Assembly: GCA_019636275.1 (NCBI GenBank)
Contig: JAHBXY010000094.1
Span: 1 to 36,129, forward strand
DNA length: 36,129 nt
DNA from: Planctomycetota bacterium
GTDB lineage: Bacteria; Planctomycetota; J058
Direction: 5' to 3'
Shown: positions 29,593 to 36,129 of the stretch, piece by piece
Layout: each line of letters begins with the position of its first letter
How positions within the stretch are numbered: the stretch's first letter is position 1
The notes under the pieces: model-generated
What the model was told of the DNA's origin: nothing
The model's input: the letters and a program-made list of their open reading frames with translations, nothing else
Database searches by the model: none
Position numbers and translations under genes: made by a program

Positions 29593-30240
29593 CTACGGGC
29601 CCACCACGTGCGAGAAGTCCTCGAGCGGCACGGCCACCAGCCAGCGCGGATGGACGTAGGTGGGCGCGCGCAGCACGTCCCAGGCGATGAGCGCGCGGAA
29701 CTGCGCGCGCACGTCGGGGCCGCTCACGCGCACCCAGGCGGGGCTGACGTGCGCCTGCCCGTCGTGGACGCCGTAGGCGAACGTGAGCAGCGCGCTGCGC
29801 GCGCCGGCCCAGCGCTGGAAGTCGCCCAGGTCCGCGCCCTCGACGCGCCCGCCGAAGTTGGCCAGCACGCGCTCCCAGTCGGCCTCGAGCGATCCGGAGC
29901 GCACGAGCCCCAGGCGCACGTCCGGCGGCAGGAGCGGCACGAGCGCGTCGAGGTGCGCCGCCTCGAGCCCGACGACGAGGACGCGCGCCGCGCCGGCGCA
30001 CGCGGCGACGACGCCCTCGGGCTGCACGTGCGGCGCGCGGTGCCCCTCGAACCAGCGGCGGGCCACGGCATCGAGGACCGGGTAGGAGCGCCCCAGCTCG
30101 TCGCGCAGCCCCTCGACCCCGGCGTCGCCGAGGGCCTCGGCGACCTCGCGCACGAACAGCCACGCGGCGGCGCAGTGGCCGAGCTCGCCGCAGGCCACGC
30201 GGAAGGCCTGCTCGAGCCGCGCCAGCCGCCCGGCCGTCAA
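29593..30240 (-). CDS. Uncharacterised protein in the His-rich/permease operon
   Basis: This 215-residue soluble-looking protein has no signal peptide. A segment at about residues 85-115 (ARVLVVGLEAAHLDALVPLLPPDVRLGLVR) has the alternation of a Rossmann-type beta-alpha-beta unit. I do not recognise a family. The TTG start overlaps the stop of the His-rich gene (TTGA), and the stop is immediately followed by the GTG of the permease, so the three genes form one translationally coupled operon. It could be a cytoplasmic regulator or partner of the permease, but this is inference from position. Confidence 0.7.
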   Translation of the reverse strand: MTAGRLARLEQAFRVACGELGHCAAAWLFVREVAEALGDAGVEGLRDELGRSYPVLDAVARRWFEGHRAPHVQPEGVVAACAGAARVLVVGLEAAHLDALVPLLPPDVRLGLVRSGSLEADWERVLANFGGRVEGADLGDFQRWAGARSALLTFAYGVHDGQAHVSPAWVRVSGPDVRAQFRALIAWDVLRAPTYVHPRWLVAVPLEDFSHVVGP

Positions 30241-30770
30241 CGCTCCGGCCCCCGGGGCGGGTCACCGGCGAGCAGGGCGTCGAGCAGGGCCAGCATGGCG
30301 GCGTTGGCCAGCGCGTGCTGCGGCGGGCCGTCGGTGAGGCAGTCGACCATCGCCTCGAACTCGCGCGTCCCGCGCGCGGCCAGGCGCTCGATCGGGCGGG
30401 TCGGCATGGCCAGCGGGTAGGCGTCCTCCTCCTCGCGCGCCTCGGCGAGGTGCGGCGGGAGCCGCAGCGGCACGGCGACCGACGCCGGGTCGGCGCCCGG
30501 GGCGCGCCCCTCGCGCTCGACGAGGAGCCCCAGGAGCGCCAGCAGCACGAAGTTGGCCCCGCGGTGGTGCGCCGGGCCCTCGCCCAGGATGCAGCGGACG
30601 ACGAAGGCCCGGTCGGCCGCGTCCGGCACCCAGGGGGCCAGGAGCGCGTCGATCCGCGGCCGGTCGACGAACGCGGTGATCGCCGACGACGGCACGTGGT
30701 GATGGTGCCGCGGCGGCCCCTTGCGCGGCGGGCCCTTGCGCCCGTGGTGGTGGTGGTCGTGCGGGGGCAT
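30237..30770 (-). CDS. Histidine-rich protein of unknown function, first gene of the permease operon
   Basis: This 177-residue protein starts MPPHDHHHHGRKG and then has PPRHHHH, giving two His clusters in the first 25 residues separated by a Lys/Arg/Pro/Gly run. Such clusters often bind nickel, cobalt, zinc or copper. The rest is alpha-helical and Ala/Leu-rich (CILGEGPAHHRGANFVLLALLGLL) without a known domain. No signal peptide is seen. The ATG is preceded by only a weak AGG. A metal-buffering or metallochaperone role for the neighbouring transporter is possible but unproven. Confidence 0.72.
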   Translation of the reverse strand: MPPHDHHHHGRKGPPRKGPPRHHHHVPSSAITAFVDRPRIDALLAPWVPDAADRAFVVRCILGEGPAHHRGANFVLLALLGLLVEREGRAPGADPASVAVPLRLPPHLAEAREEEDAYPLAMPTRPIERLAARGTREFEAMVDCLTDGPPQHALANAAMLALLDALLAGDPPRGPER

Positions 30771-30867
30771 GGCTACCTGGGACTGGGATGGGTGATGCGC
30801 TCGCGAGGGGCGGGCGATCGGCGATCGTCCCGGACCGGCACGGACCGTCCCGCCCCGCCCGTCCCAT

Positions 30868-30900
30868 CGCTCGCTCTGGCGGGTCGCGCACGAGCGAGCG
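30868..30900 (-). terminator. Hairpin after the M16 peptidase operon
   Basis: CGCTCGCTC (30868-30876) and GAGCGAGCG (30892-30900) are perfect 9-base inverted repeats around a 15-base loop, starting nine bases after the M16 stop. There is no T-run, so termination is only suggested. Confidence 0.4.
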
Positions 30901-30909
30901 GCGCGCCGC

Positions 30910-32397
30910 CTACCGCCCGAGCGGCTCGAGCGTCAGCGGGTCGCGCAGCGGCAGCTCGGTCGCCTTGCCCCCGAAGAACTCGGCCATCTTGGCCCGCCCG
31001 TCGAGGTCGCCCGGCTCGATCTCGCTCCACTTGCCGACGATCAGGATCGCCATGGCCTTCGGGTCGAGGTGCTTGGCCGCGACGCGCTGGATGTCGGCCG
31101 GGGTCACGGCGCGGACCTTGTCGCGGTACTCCTTCCACCAGGCGTAGGTGCGGCCGCTCAGGTGGTCGGACATGAACACGCCGAGCGTGGCCGAGGGCGA
31201 CTCGAACTGCGTGGGGAAGGTCTCGATCAGCGAGCCCTTGGCCACCTCGAGCTCCTGCGCCTCGACCGGCTGGGCGCGGATCCTCTCCACCTCCTCCAGC
31301 ACGAGCTTGGCGGCGAGCGCGACCGTCCGGCTCTTCGACTGGAACGACGCGCGGAACTCGCCGGGGAAGTAGAGGCCCGGGATGATCGCCGCGCCGGCGT
31401 CGTAGGCCAGGCCCTCGTCCGAGCGGACGCGCCGCATGATCCGGCTGGTGAAGCCGCCCGAGCCGAGGATCCGGCTCATGACCATGAGCGCGTGGTAGTC
31501 AGGGTCGTCGCGCTTGATCGAGCGCATGCCGATGTGGACCTTCCCCTGCGGGATGTCCTTCTCGACCCGGTAGACGCCGGGGGCGAGGGCGTGCGTCGGC
31601 TGCGGCGGGGGCGGCGCCTTCTCGGCGGCGGCCCAGCCCTCGAGCGCCTTCGCCAGCTTCTTCATCATCGCGTCGGGGTCGAAGTCGCCCGAGACGCCGA
31701 CGACCATGTTGCCCGGGTGCACCCAGCGGCGGTGGAACCCGCGCAGGTCCTCCTCGGTCAGGCCGTCGAGCGACGCCTTCGTCACCTGGCGCGCCTTGAA
31801 GTGGTCGGCGCCGTAGACGATCGTCGCCCACTCGCGGCCGAGGATCGAGCCGGCGTCGTCGTTGCGCTGCTTGAGCTGCTCGAGGACATCGCTCTTCCAC
31901 AGGGCGAAGCGGTCGGCCTGGAAGCGCGGGCGGCGCAGGACCGCGACCATGAGCTCGAGGCTCTTGTCGAGGTTCTGGGCCAGCGTGTCGAGCGAGGCCG
32001 AGAGCTCGTACTCGCCGGCCCCGGTCCCCAGCTGCGCGGCGAGGAAGTCGACCTCCTCGTCGAGCGCCGCCGCGTCGAGGTCGCCGGCGCCGCCGCGCCG
32101 CATCATCGACCCGACCGCCGCGGCCAGGCCCTCCTTGCCCTTGGGGTCCAGGTAGGAGCCGCCGCGGAAGGTGAAGCGCACGTCGACCAGCGGCAGCGAG
32201 CGGTCGGGGATGAGGAACACCGTCACGCCGCCCGGCAGCACGCGCCGGTAGGCGGCCGGGTCGGGCGGCTCGAACACGAGCGGCGGGAAGGGGATCTGCT
32301 CGGGGCGGGCCGGCAGCTTCGGGGGGGCCTCCTGCGCGAGGCAGGGGGGGGCCAGGAGCGCCAGGCAGAGGAGCGGGCGGAGCGTCCGGGTCATCAT
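30910..32397 (-). CDS. M16 family peptidase subunit without the zinc motif (regulatory partner)
   Basis: This 495-residue exported protein has a signal peptide (MMTRTLRPLLCLALLAPPCLA). It has two M16 half-domains but lacks HxxEH in the first: the corresponding place reads EGLAAAVGSMMRRG. The second half keeps the Arg and Tyr that grip substrate (MRRVRSDEGLAYDAGA). This matches the inactive partner of two-subunit M16B proteases such as mitochondrial processing peptidase. The two ATG codons at 32397 and 32394 directly follow the stop of the active subunit gene, with AAGGAGGGG upstream. With its neighbour it would form a periplasmic heterodimer degrading or processing short peptides. A hairpin follows the stop. 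Confidence 0.9.
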   Translation of the reverse strand: MMTRTLRPLLCLALLAPPCLAQEAPPKLPARPEQIPFPPLVFEPPDPAAYRRVLPGGVTVFLIPDRSLPLVDVRFTFRGGSYLDPKGKEGLAAAVGSMMRRGGAGDLDAAALDEEVDFLAAQLGTGAGEYELSASLDTLAQNLDKSLELMVAVLRRPRFQADRFALWKSDVLEQLKQRNDDAGSILGREWATIVYGADHFKARQVTKASLDGLTEEDLRGFHRRWVHPGNMVVGVSGDFDPDAMMKKLAKALEGWAAAEKAPPPPQPTHALAPGVYRVEKDIPQGKVHIGMRSIKRDDPDYHALMVMSRILGSGGFTSRIMRRVRSDEGLAYDAGAAIIPGLYFPGEFRASFQSKSRTVALAAKLVLEEVERIRAQPVEAQELEVAKGSLIETFPTQFESPSATLGVFMSDHLSGRTYAWWKEYRDKVRAVTPADIQRVAAKHLDPKAMAILIVGKWSEIEPGDLDGRAKMAEFFGGKATELPLRDPLTLEPLGR

Positions 32398-34146
32398 CTA
32401 CTTCCCCTCCTTCTCGAGCTCGGCCAGCCGCGCGCGCGCACGGCGCACGAGCAGGTCCATGGCCGACTTGAACTCGGGCGGCACGGCCGCGGCCTGCGCC
32501 TCCATCTGTGCCAGCCCCTGCCGCAGCTCGTCCGCGTCGGTCATGCCGGCCAGCTCGCCGAGCGCCTGCTTGACCATGGGCCGCACGCGCGCGTCGAGCG
32601 CCTCGAGCTCGTCGTCGACCGGCGCGGCCGCCGCGCCGGCCTTGCGCACGTAGGTGGCGACGCTGCGCTGCTCCTTGCCGAAGTACTGCCCGGCGACGCG
32701 CTTGATGTCCTCGGGCGTGACGGCGAGGAGCGCCTGGGGCGCCGTGTTGATGTACTCCCACCCGCCGAGGGCCTCGTAGTAGCCGAGCTGGAGCATCAGG
32801 TAGAAGTTGCTCTCGAGCCGGCGGAAGCTGTCGGCGAGCACGCGGTTCTTCACCTTCTGCAGCTCGCGCTCGGGGATCGGCTCCTCGCCCAGCCGGCGCA
32901 GCTCCTCGTAGAAGGCCTGCTCGACCTGCTCGGGGGTGGCGTCGCCCTTGCACTCGCCCGAGAACGAGAACGCGCCGCCGTACTTGCGCGCGTCGACGCG
33001 CACGCCGGCCGACGTGGCCACCTGCTTGCCCTCGATCAGCGCCTTGTAGAGGCGGCCGGTGCGGCCGTTCATGAGCTCGGCCAGGACCTCGAGCGGGGCC
33101 TCGTCGGGGTGGCCGAAGGGCACGCCCTTGTAGCGGACCTCGACCTGCGGCGCGGCGTCGCACTCGGCCGCCATGCGCTGCTCGCCCTTCTGCGGCTGCT
33201 CGAGCGTCACGACCGGCGGCGGCGGCGCGCCGCGCTCGAGGCGGCCGAAGTAGCGCGTGATGAGCGCGCGGGTCGCCTTCGGGTCGAAGTCGCCGACGAT
33301 CACGCCGACGAGGTTGTTGGGCCGGTAGTAGGTGTCGAAGAAGGCCTCGGCCTGCTCGGCCGTGTAGCTGTTGAGGTCGGTCGGCCAGCCGATCACGGGC
33401 CAGGCGTAGGGCGACGACTGCCAGAACAGCGCGTCGAACTGCTCCTGGAAGATCCCGGTCGGCGTCGAGTCGGTGCGCAGGCGGCGCTCCTCGTGGACGA
33501 CGTCGCGCTCGCTGTAGAACTCGCGGAAGACGTGGTCGTGGAGCCGGTCCGACTCCATCCAGGCCCACAGCTCCAGCTTGTTGCTCGGGACCGAGATGAA
33601 GTAGAAGGTCAGGTCGTGGCTGGTGAAGGCGTTCATGCCGGACGCGCCCAGCCCCGTGTAGATCGAGTCGAACTCGTCCTTCACGGTCGTCTCGCGCTGC
33701 GCCTCGACCAGGCCGGCCAGCTCGGCCCGCAGGGCCTGCATCTCCGCGGTGTCGTGCTTCGGGTCCCAGGGGTCGTCGAGCTCGCCCCGGCGCCAGCGCG
33801 GGTACTGCTGCTCGATCACCAGCGCGCGCAGCTTCGCCCGGGCCGCGTGCTGGGCGGCGTTCAGCTCGGCGTCCTTCTTGGCGTCGCGGGTCCCGATCGT
33901 GCGGGTGCCCTTGAACATCATGTGCTCGAAGAAGTGGGCGATCCCGGTGATCCCCGGGCGCTCGTCCACGCTCCCCACCTTCGCCACCCAGCCGGCCGAC
34001 ACGGCGTTGGGCTGGCTCTTGCGAGGCAGGAGCAGGAACTTCATCCCGTTGTCGAGGACGAACACCTCGGGCTCGACCTGCTGCGCGGCGGCCGGGAGGG
34101 CCGTGGCGACGAGCAGGGCGAGCACGACCGCGGCGCGGACGCGCAT
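32398..34146 (-). CDS. M16 family zinc metallopeptidase, active subunit
   Basis: This 582-residue protein has a signal peptide (VRAAVVLALLVATALPAAAQ) and the inverted zinc-binding motif HFFEH (H71, E74, H75), with the third ligand expected near ERDVVHEE (about 213-220). An insertion of about 60 residues (about 88-155) separates the two parts compared with compact M16B proteins. The second half has the usual REF and GTGRLYK-like segments, here NGRTGRLYKAL. The start at 34146 is preceded by AGGAGG, which lies in a hairpin. The inactive subunit follows directly, the standard gene order for this pair. Confidence 0.93.
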   Translation of the reverse strand: MRVRAAVVLALLVATALPAAAQQVEPEVFVLDNGMKFLLLPRKSQPNAVSAGWVAKVGSVDERPGITGIAHFFEHMMFKGTRTIGTRDAKKDAELNAAQHAARAKLRALVIEQQYPRWRRGELDDPWDPKHDTAEMQALRAELAGLVEAQRETTVKDEFDSIYTGLGASGMNAFTSHDLTFYFISVPSNKLELWAWMESDRLHDHVFREFYSERDVVHEERRLRTDSTPTGIFQEQFDALFWQSSPYAWPVIGWPTDLNSYTAEQAEAFFDTYYRPNNLVGVIVGDFDPKATRALITRYFGRLERGAPPPPVVTLEQPQKGEQRMAAECDAAPQVEVRYKGVPFGHPDEAPLEVLAELMNGRTGRLYKALIEGKQVATSAGVRVDARKYGGAFSFSGECKGDATPEQVEQAFYEELRRLGEEPIPERELQKVKNRVLADSFRRLESNFYLMLQLGYYEALGGWEYINTAPQALLAVTPEDIKRVAGQYFGKEQRSVATYVRKAGAAAAPVDDELEALDARVRPMVKQALGELAGMTDADELRQGLAQMEAQAAAVPPEFKSAMDLLVRRARARLAELEKEGK

Positions 34147-34151
34147 GAGAG

Positions 34152-34168
34152 GCCTCCTGGAAGGAGGC
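34152..34168 (-). promoter_or_regulatory. Hairpin that includes the ribosome binding site of the M16 operon
   Basis: GCCTCC and GGAGGC are perfect 6-base inverted repeats around a 5-base loop, and on the minus strand the second arm is the Shine-Dalgarno AGGAGG of the M16 gene. Pairing would hide it. Confidence 0.5.
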
Positions 34169-34246
34169 GCGACGTTACCCGTGATGTGGTGGTGCGACAA
34201 GGGAGCGAACGTGGACCCGGAGCTGCCAGTTCGTCGATGAGCCCTG

Positions 34247-35209
34247 TCAACCGCGCCGCAGCGCGGCGAGCGCCGCGCGCAGGTCGTCGGGCAGCGGCGC
34301 CTCGAAGGTCAGCCGCGCGCCGGTCGTCGGGTGCGTGATGGCCAGCCGGGCCGCGTGCAGGGCGTGGCGCGTCAGGAGCACTCGGTCGTCGCCCGGCAGG
34401 CCGGCGTCCTGGGCCGTGAAGCGGTCGCCGCGCCCGTAGGTCGGGTCGGCCAGCAGCGGCGCATGGAGGTGCTTGAGATGCACCCGGAGCTGGTGCGTGC
34501 GGCCGGTCTCGGGGCGGCACTCCACCAGGGCCGCGCGCGCGCCGAAGCGCTCGATGACCCGCCAGCGCGTGCGGGCGGGGCGGCCGCCCTCGACGACGGC
34601 CATCTTCTTGCGATCGCGCGGGTGGCGGCCGATCGGCGCGTCGACGACGCCGTGGTCGCCGCGCGGGCCGCGCTCGACGAGCGCCAGGTAGGTCTTCTCC
34701 ACGGTGCGGTCGTGGAACTGCCGCGCGAGATGGCGGTGCGCCGCGTCGTCGCGCGCGACGACGATCACGCCCGAGGTGTCCTTGTCGAGGCGGTGCACGA
34801 TCCCCGGGCGGTCGGGGCCGCCGAGCGCGGACAGCCGCCCGGCGCTGGCGTGCAGGAGCGCGTGGGCGAGCGTGTGCTCGCGCTGCCCGGCGCCCGGGTG
34901 GACCGTGAGCCCGGCCGGCTTGTCGATCACCAGGAGCGCGGCGTCCTGATGTAGCAGCCGCAGCGGGATCGCCTCGGGCCGGAGCGGCTCGGGCGGCCGC
35001 GGCGGCGCCGGGAGGCGGACCTCCACCGCGTCGCCCGTGCGCAGCTCGAGCCCCTTCTTGACCGCGGGCCAGGACCCGCCGCGGCGCACGCGCACGCGGC
35101 CGGCCTCGATCCAGGCCTGCACCTCGGCGCGCGAGTGGCCGCGCCCGCGCACCGCCTCGCTCACGGCGGCGTCGAGCCGGGCGCCGCCCTGGTCGACGTC
35201 GAAGGTCAA
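34247..35209 (-). CDS. rluD: RluA/RluD family 23S rRNA pseudouridine synthase
   Basis: This 320-residue enzyme makes pseudouridine in 23S rRNA. It has an N-terminal S4 RNA-binding domain (about residues 1-65), then the catalytic domain with the hallmark HRLDKDTSG (139-147, catalytic D142), VIDKPAGLTVHPG, LVECRPETGRTHQLRVH and ALHAARLAITHP. Length and order match RluD-type proteins. The start is uncertain: TTG at 35209 is the only usual start codon in the frame near the domain, with weak GAGG before it, and the frame stays open upstream through an Asp-rich stretch without a start codon. Confidence 0.93.
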   Translation of the reverse strand: MTFDVDQGGARLDAAVSEAVRGRGHSRAEVQAWIEAGRVRVRRGGSWPAVKKGLELRTGDAVEVRLPAPPRPPEPLRPEAIPLRLLHQDAALLVIDKPAGLTVHPGAGQREHTLAHALLHASAGRLSALGGPDRPGIVHRLDKDTSGVIVVARDDAAHRHLARQFHDRTVEKTYLALVERGPRGDHGVVDAPIGRHPRDRKKMAVVEGGRPARTRWRVIERFGARAALVECRPETGRTHQLRVHLKHLHAPLLADPTYGRGDRFTAQDAGLPGDDRVLLTRHALHAARLAITHPTTGARLTFEAPLPDDLRAALAALRRG

Positions 35210-35291
35210 CGCCTCGTCGGGCTCGGCGCCGAGCGCGTCGTCGTCATCCGGATCGTCGTCGTCCGGATCGTCGACGTCCGGCTCGCCCGGG

Positions 35292-35933
35292 CTAGTGGCC
35301 GTGGCCGTCGCCGGGCCCGTGGTCGTGGCCGTCGTGATCGTCGTGGTCGTGGCCGTCGCCCGGGCCGTGGTCGTGACCGTCGTGCTCGCCCAGCTCGAGG
35401 TCGCCGAGCGGGTTCGGCGCCGGCGCCGGGGTCGCGGCGGCGACGAGCTGCGCGCGCGGGTCGGCGAGCTCGGCCTTCACGCGCTCGAGCTGCCCGGCGA
35501 CGCGCTCGCGCAGGAAGGGGTTCTTGCCCTGCTCGCGCAGGACCTGCTCGAGGAGCGCCTTGGCCTCCTCGACCTGCTCGCGGGCGCCGCCCTCGTAGAG
35601 GCGCGAGGCCCAGGCCAGCCGGATGAACGGGTCGGCCTCGGAGCCGCGGTACTTGGCCGCGAGCTCGGCGAAGCCGTCGGTGCCGGTCGGGTTCTTCTGG
35701 CGCAGGGAGGCGAGCTGCGTCCAGGCCTCCTCGTTGCGCGTGCGGTCCTTCCGCACCTGGAAGACGATCACCAGCGTCACGGCCACGGCGACGACGACCA
35801 CGAGGGCGATCGTGCTCAGGTGATCGCGCAGGGGGTCGGCCGCGGCCGCGGCGGCCGCCGGGTCCTTCGCGGCGCCCGCGCCGCCGGCGGGCGTCTTGCC
35901 CGCGGGCTTGGGGTCGTTCTTGCTGTCGGCCAT
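35292..35933 (-). CDS. Membrane-anchored TPR-like protein with His/Asp-rich C-terminal tail
   Basis: This 213-residue protein has an Ala/Lys/Pro-rich start, one membrane segment (about 40-60, LSTIALVVVVAVAVTLVIVFQV) and then helical TPR-like repeats (about 65-165: DPFIRLAWASRLYEGG, KALLEQVLREQGKNPFLRERV), as in YfgM-type periplasmic chaperone partners of the Sec translocon. The last 31 residues are almost only Asp, His and Gly (HDGHDHGPGDGHDHDD), a pattern typical of metal-binding tails. The tail contains a duplicated unit visible in the DNA. GGAGG precedes the ATG at 35933 and lies in a short palindrome (35941-35954). The rluD gene follows on the same strand. Confidence 0.8.
   Translation of the reverse strand: MADSKNDPKPAGKTPAGGAGAAKDPAAAAAAADPLRDHLSTIALVVVVAVAVTLVIVFQVRKDRTRNEEAWTQLASLRQKNPTGTDGFAELAAKYRGSEADPFIRLAWASRLYEGGAREQVEEAKALLEQVLREQGKNPFLRERVAGQLERVKAELADPRAQLVAAATPAPAPNPLGDLELGEHDGHDHGPGDGHDHDDHDGHDHGPGDGHGH
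35301..35381 (-). repeat. Two 33-base near-identical direct repeats encoding the His/Asp tail
   Basis: Positions 35301-35333 and 35349-35381 match with three mismatches and both encode the unit DGHDHGPGDGH. They suggest expansion of the tail by duplication. Confidence 0.85.
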
Positions 35934-35940
35934 CGCGCCT

Positions 35941-35954
35941 GCCTCCGGGGAGGC
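35941..35954 (-). promoter_or_regulatory. Short palindrome over the ribosome binding site of the TPR-like gene
   Basis: GCCTCC and GGAGGC are separated by two bases, and the GGAGG of the second arm is the Shine-Dalgarno of the gene starting at 35933. A stem of five pairs with a 4-base loop could form. It resembles the hairpin at 34152-34168. Confidence 0.35.
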
Positions 35955-35984
35955 GCGGATTCTAAGGCAGCCCGGCGGGGTTGA

Positions 35985-36129
35985 CTACCTTCCCGCGCGC
36001 GTGGCCAGCGCCGGCCCGGCAGGCGACGTCCAGAAGAGCGTCGCGTCGAGCCGGCCGGGCGCCACCGAGGCCGCCGGGGCGACGGCGATCCGCCGGCGCA
36101 GGAGCGGCCCCACCCCCATGGTGGCGACG
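35985..36129 (-). CDS. Partial gene, C-terminal end only, runs off right edge
   Basis: The last 47 codons of a minus-strand gene are open from the window edge to a TAG at 35985. The fragment ends LDATLFWTSPAGPALATRAGR and is not long enough for me to assign a family. An ATG lies inside (about 36118), but the frame continues upstream of it, so it is probably not the start. The gene ends 51 bases before the start of the TPR-like gene on the same strand. Confidence 0.55.
   Translation of the reverse strand, partial: VATMGVGPLLRRRIAVAPAASVAPGRLDATLFWTSPAGPALATRAGR

Overview
The window is very GC-rich (I did not count it) and gene-dense, and almost every gene looks chromosomal. The combination of gene types suggests a Gram-negative, double-membrane bacterium, most likely a planctomycete: a Kdo transferase (waaA), Hanks-type Ser/Thr kinases including one fused to a formylglycine-enzyme-like domain, a secreted FG-GAP/ASPIC protein, a three-module DUF4388 (PATAN) protein, and M16 peptidase pairs. 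Myxobacteria and other high-GC lineages are not excluded. No rRNA, tRNA, CRISPR array, prophage or insertion sequence was recognised.

Layout. 1-852 (-): N-terminal part of a Ser/Thr kinase. 853-1217: non-coding DNA with oppositely oriented GGGAAC hexamer arrays. 1218-2984 (-): secreted FG-GAP/ASPIC protein. 3036-4701 (+): DUF971 protein and a solitary DNA methyltransferase. 4714-6167 (-): Uma2 endonuclease-fold protein and an EboB-like TatD hydrolase. 6392-13105 (+): a two-gene signalling unit made of a triple-DUF4388 protein and a kinase that carries a membrane segment, a formylglycine-enzyme-like domain and a polyamine-binding-protein-like domain in one chain. 13117-14445 (-): waaA. 14542-14883 (+): small DUF4870 membrane protein. 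14894-20904 (-): secA, a putative HExxH metallopeptidase and a frameshifted PKMT-type methyltransferase in a tight operon. 21040-22483 (-): lspA and a helix-turn-helix protein. 22661-24413 (-): alkylhydroperoxidase-like protein, ArsS-type radical SAM enzyme and monothiol glutaredoxin. 24447-25349 (+): XerC/D recombinase. 25353-28128 (-): SleB-type hydrolase, a membrane-anchored beta-repeat protein and a GNAT acetyltransferase. 28258-30770 (-): overlapping operon of a His-rich protein, an unknown protein and an ion permease. 30910-34146 (-): active and inactive M16 peptidases. 34247-35933 (-): a TPR-like membrane protein with a His/Asp tail and RluD. 35985-36129 (-): the end of another gene.

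How the parts work together. Envelope functions dominate: secA and lspA for export and lipoprotein maturation, waaA for LPS, SleB for wall turnover and M16 for periplasmic proteolysis. The most unusual unit is 6392-13105, which reads as a ligand-sensing transmembrane kinase next to a PATAN adaptor. The ArsS pair points to organoarsenical (arsenosugar) chemistry, but no arsM is present here. Several start regions lack a Shine-Dalgarno sequence and instead have a -10-like hexamer just ahead of the start codon, with TATGCT recurring, so leaderless or near-leaderless transcription may be common in this genome.
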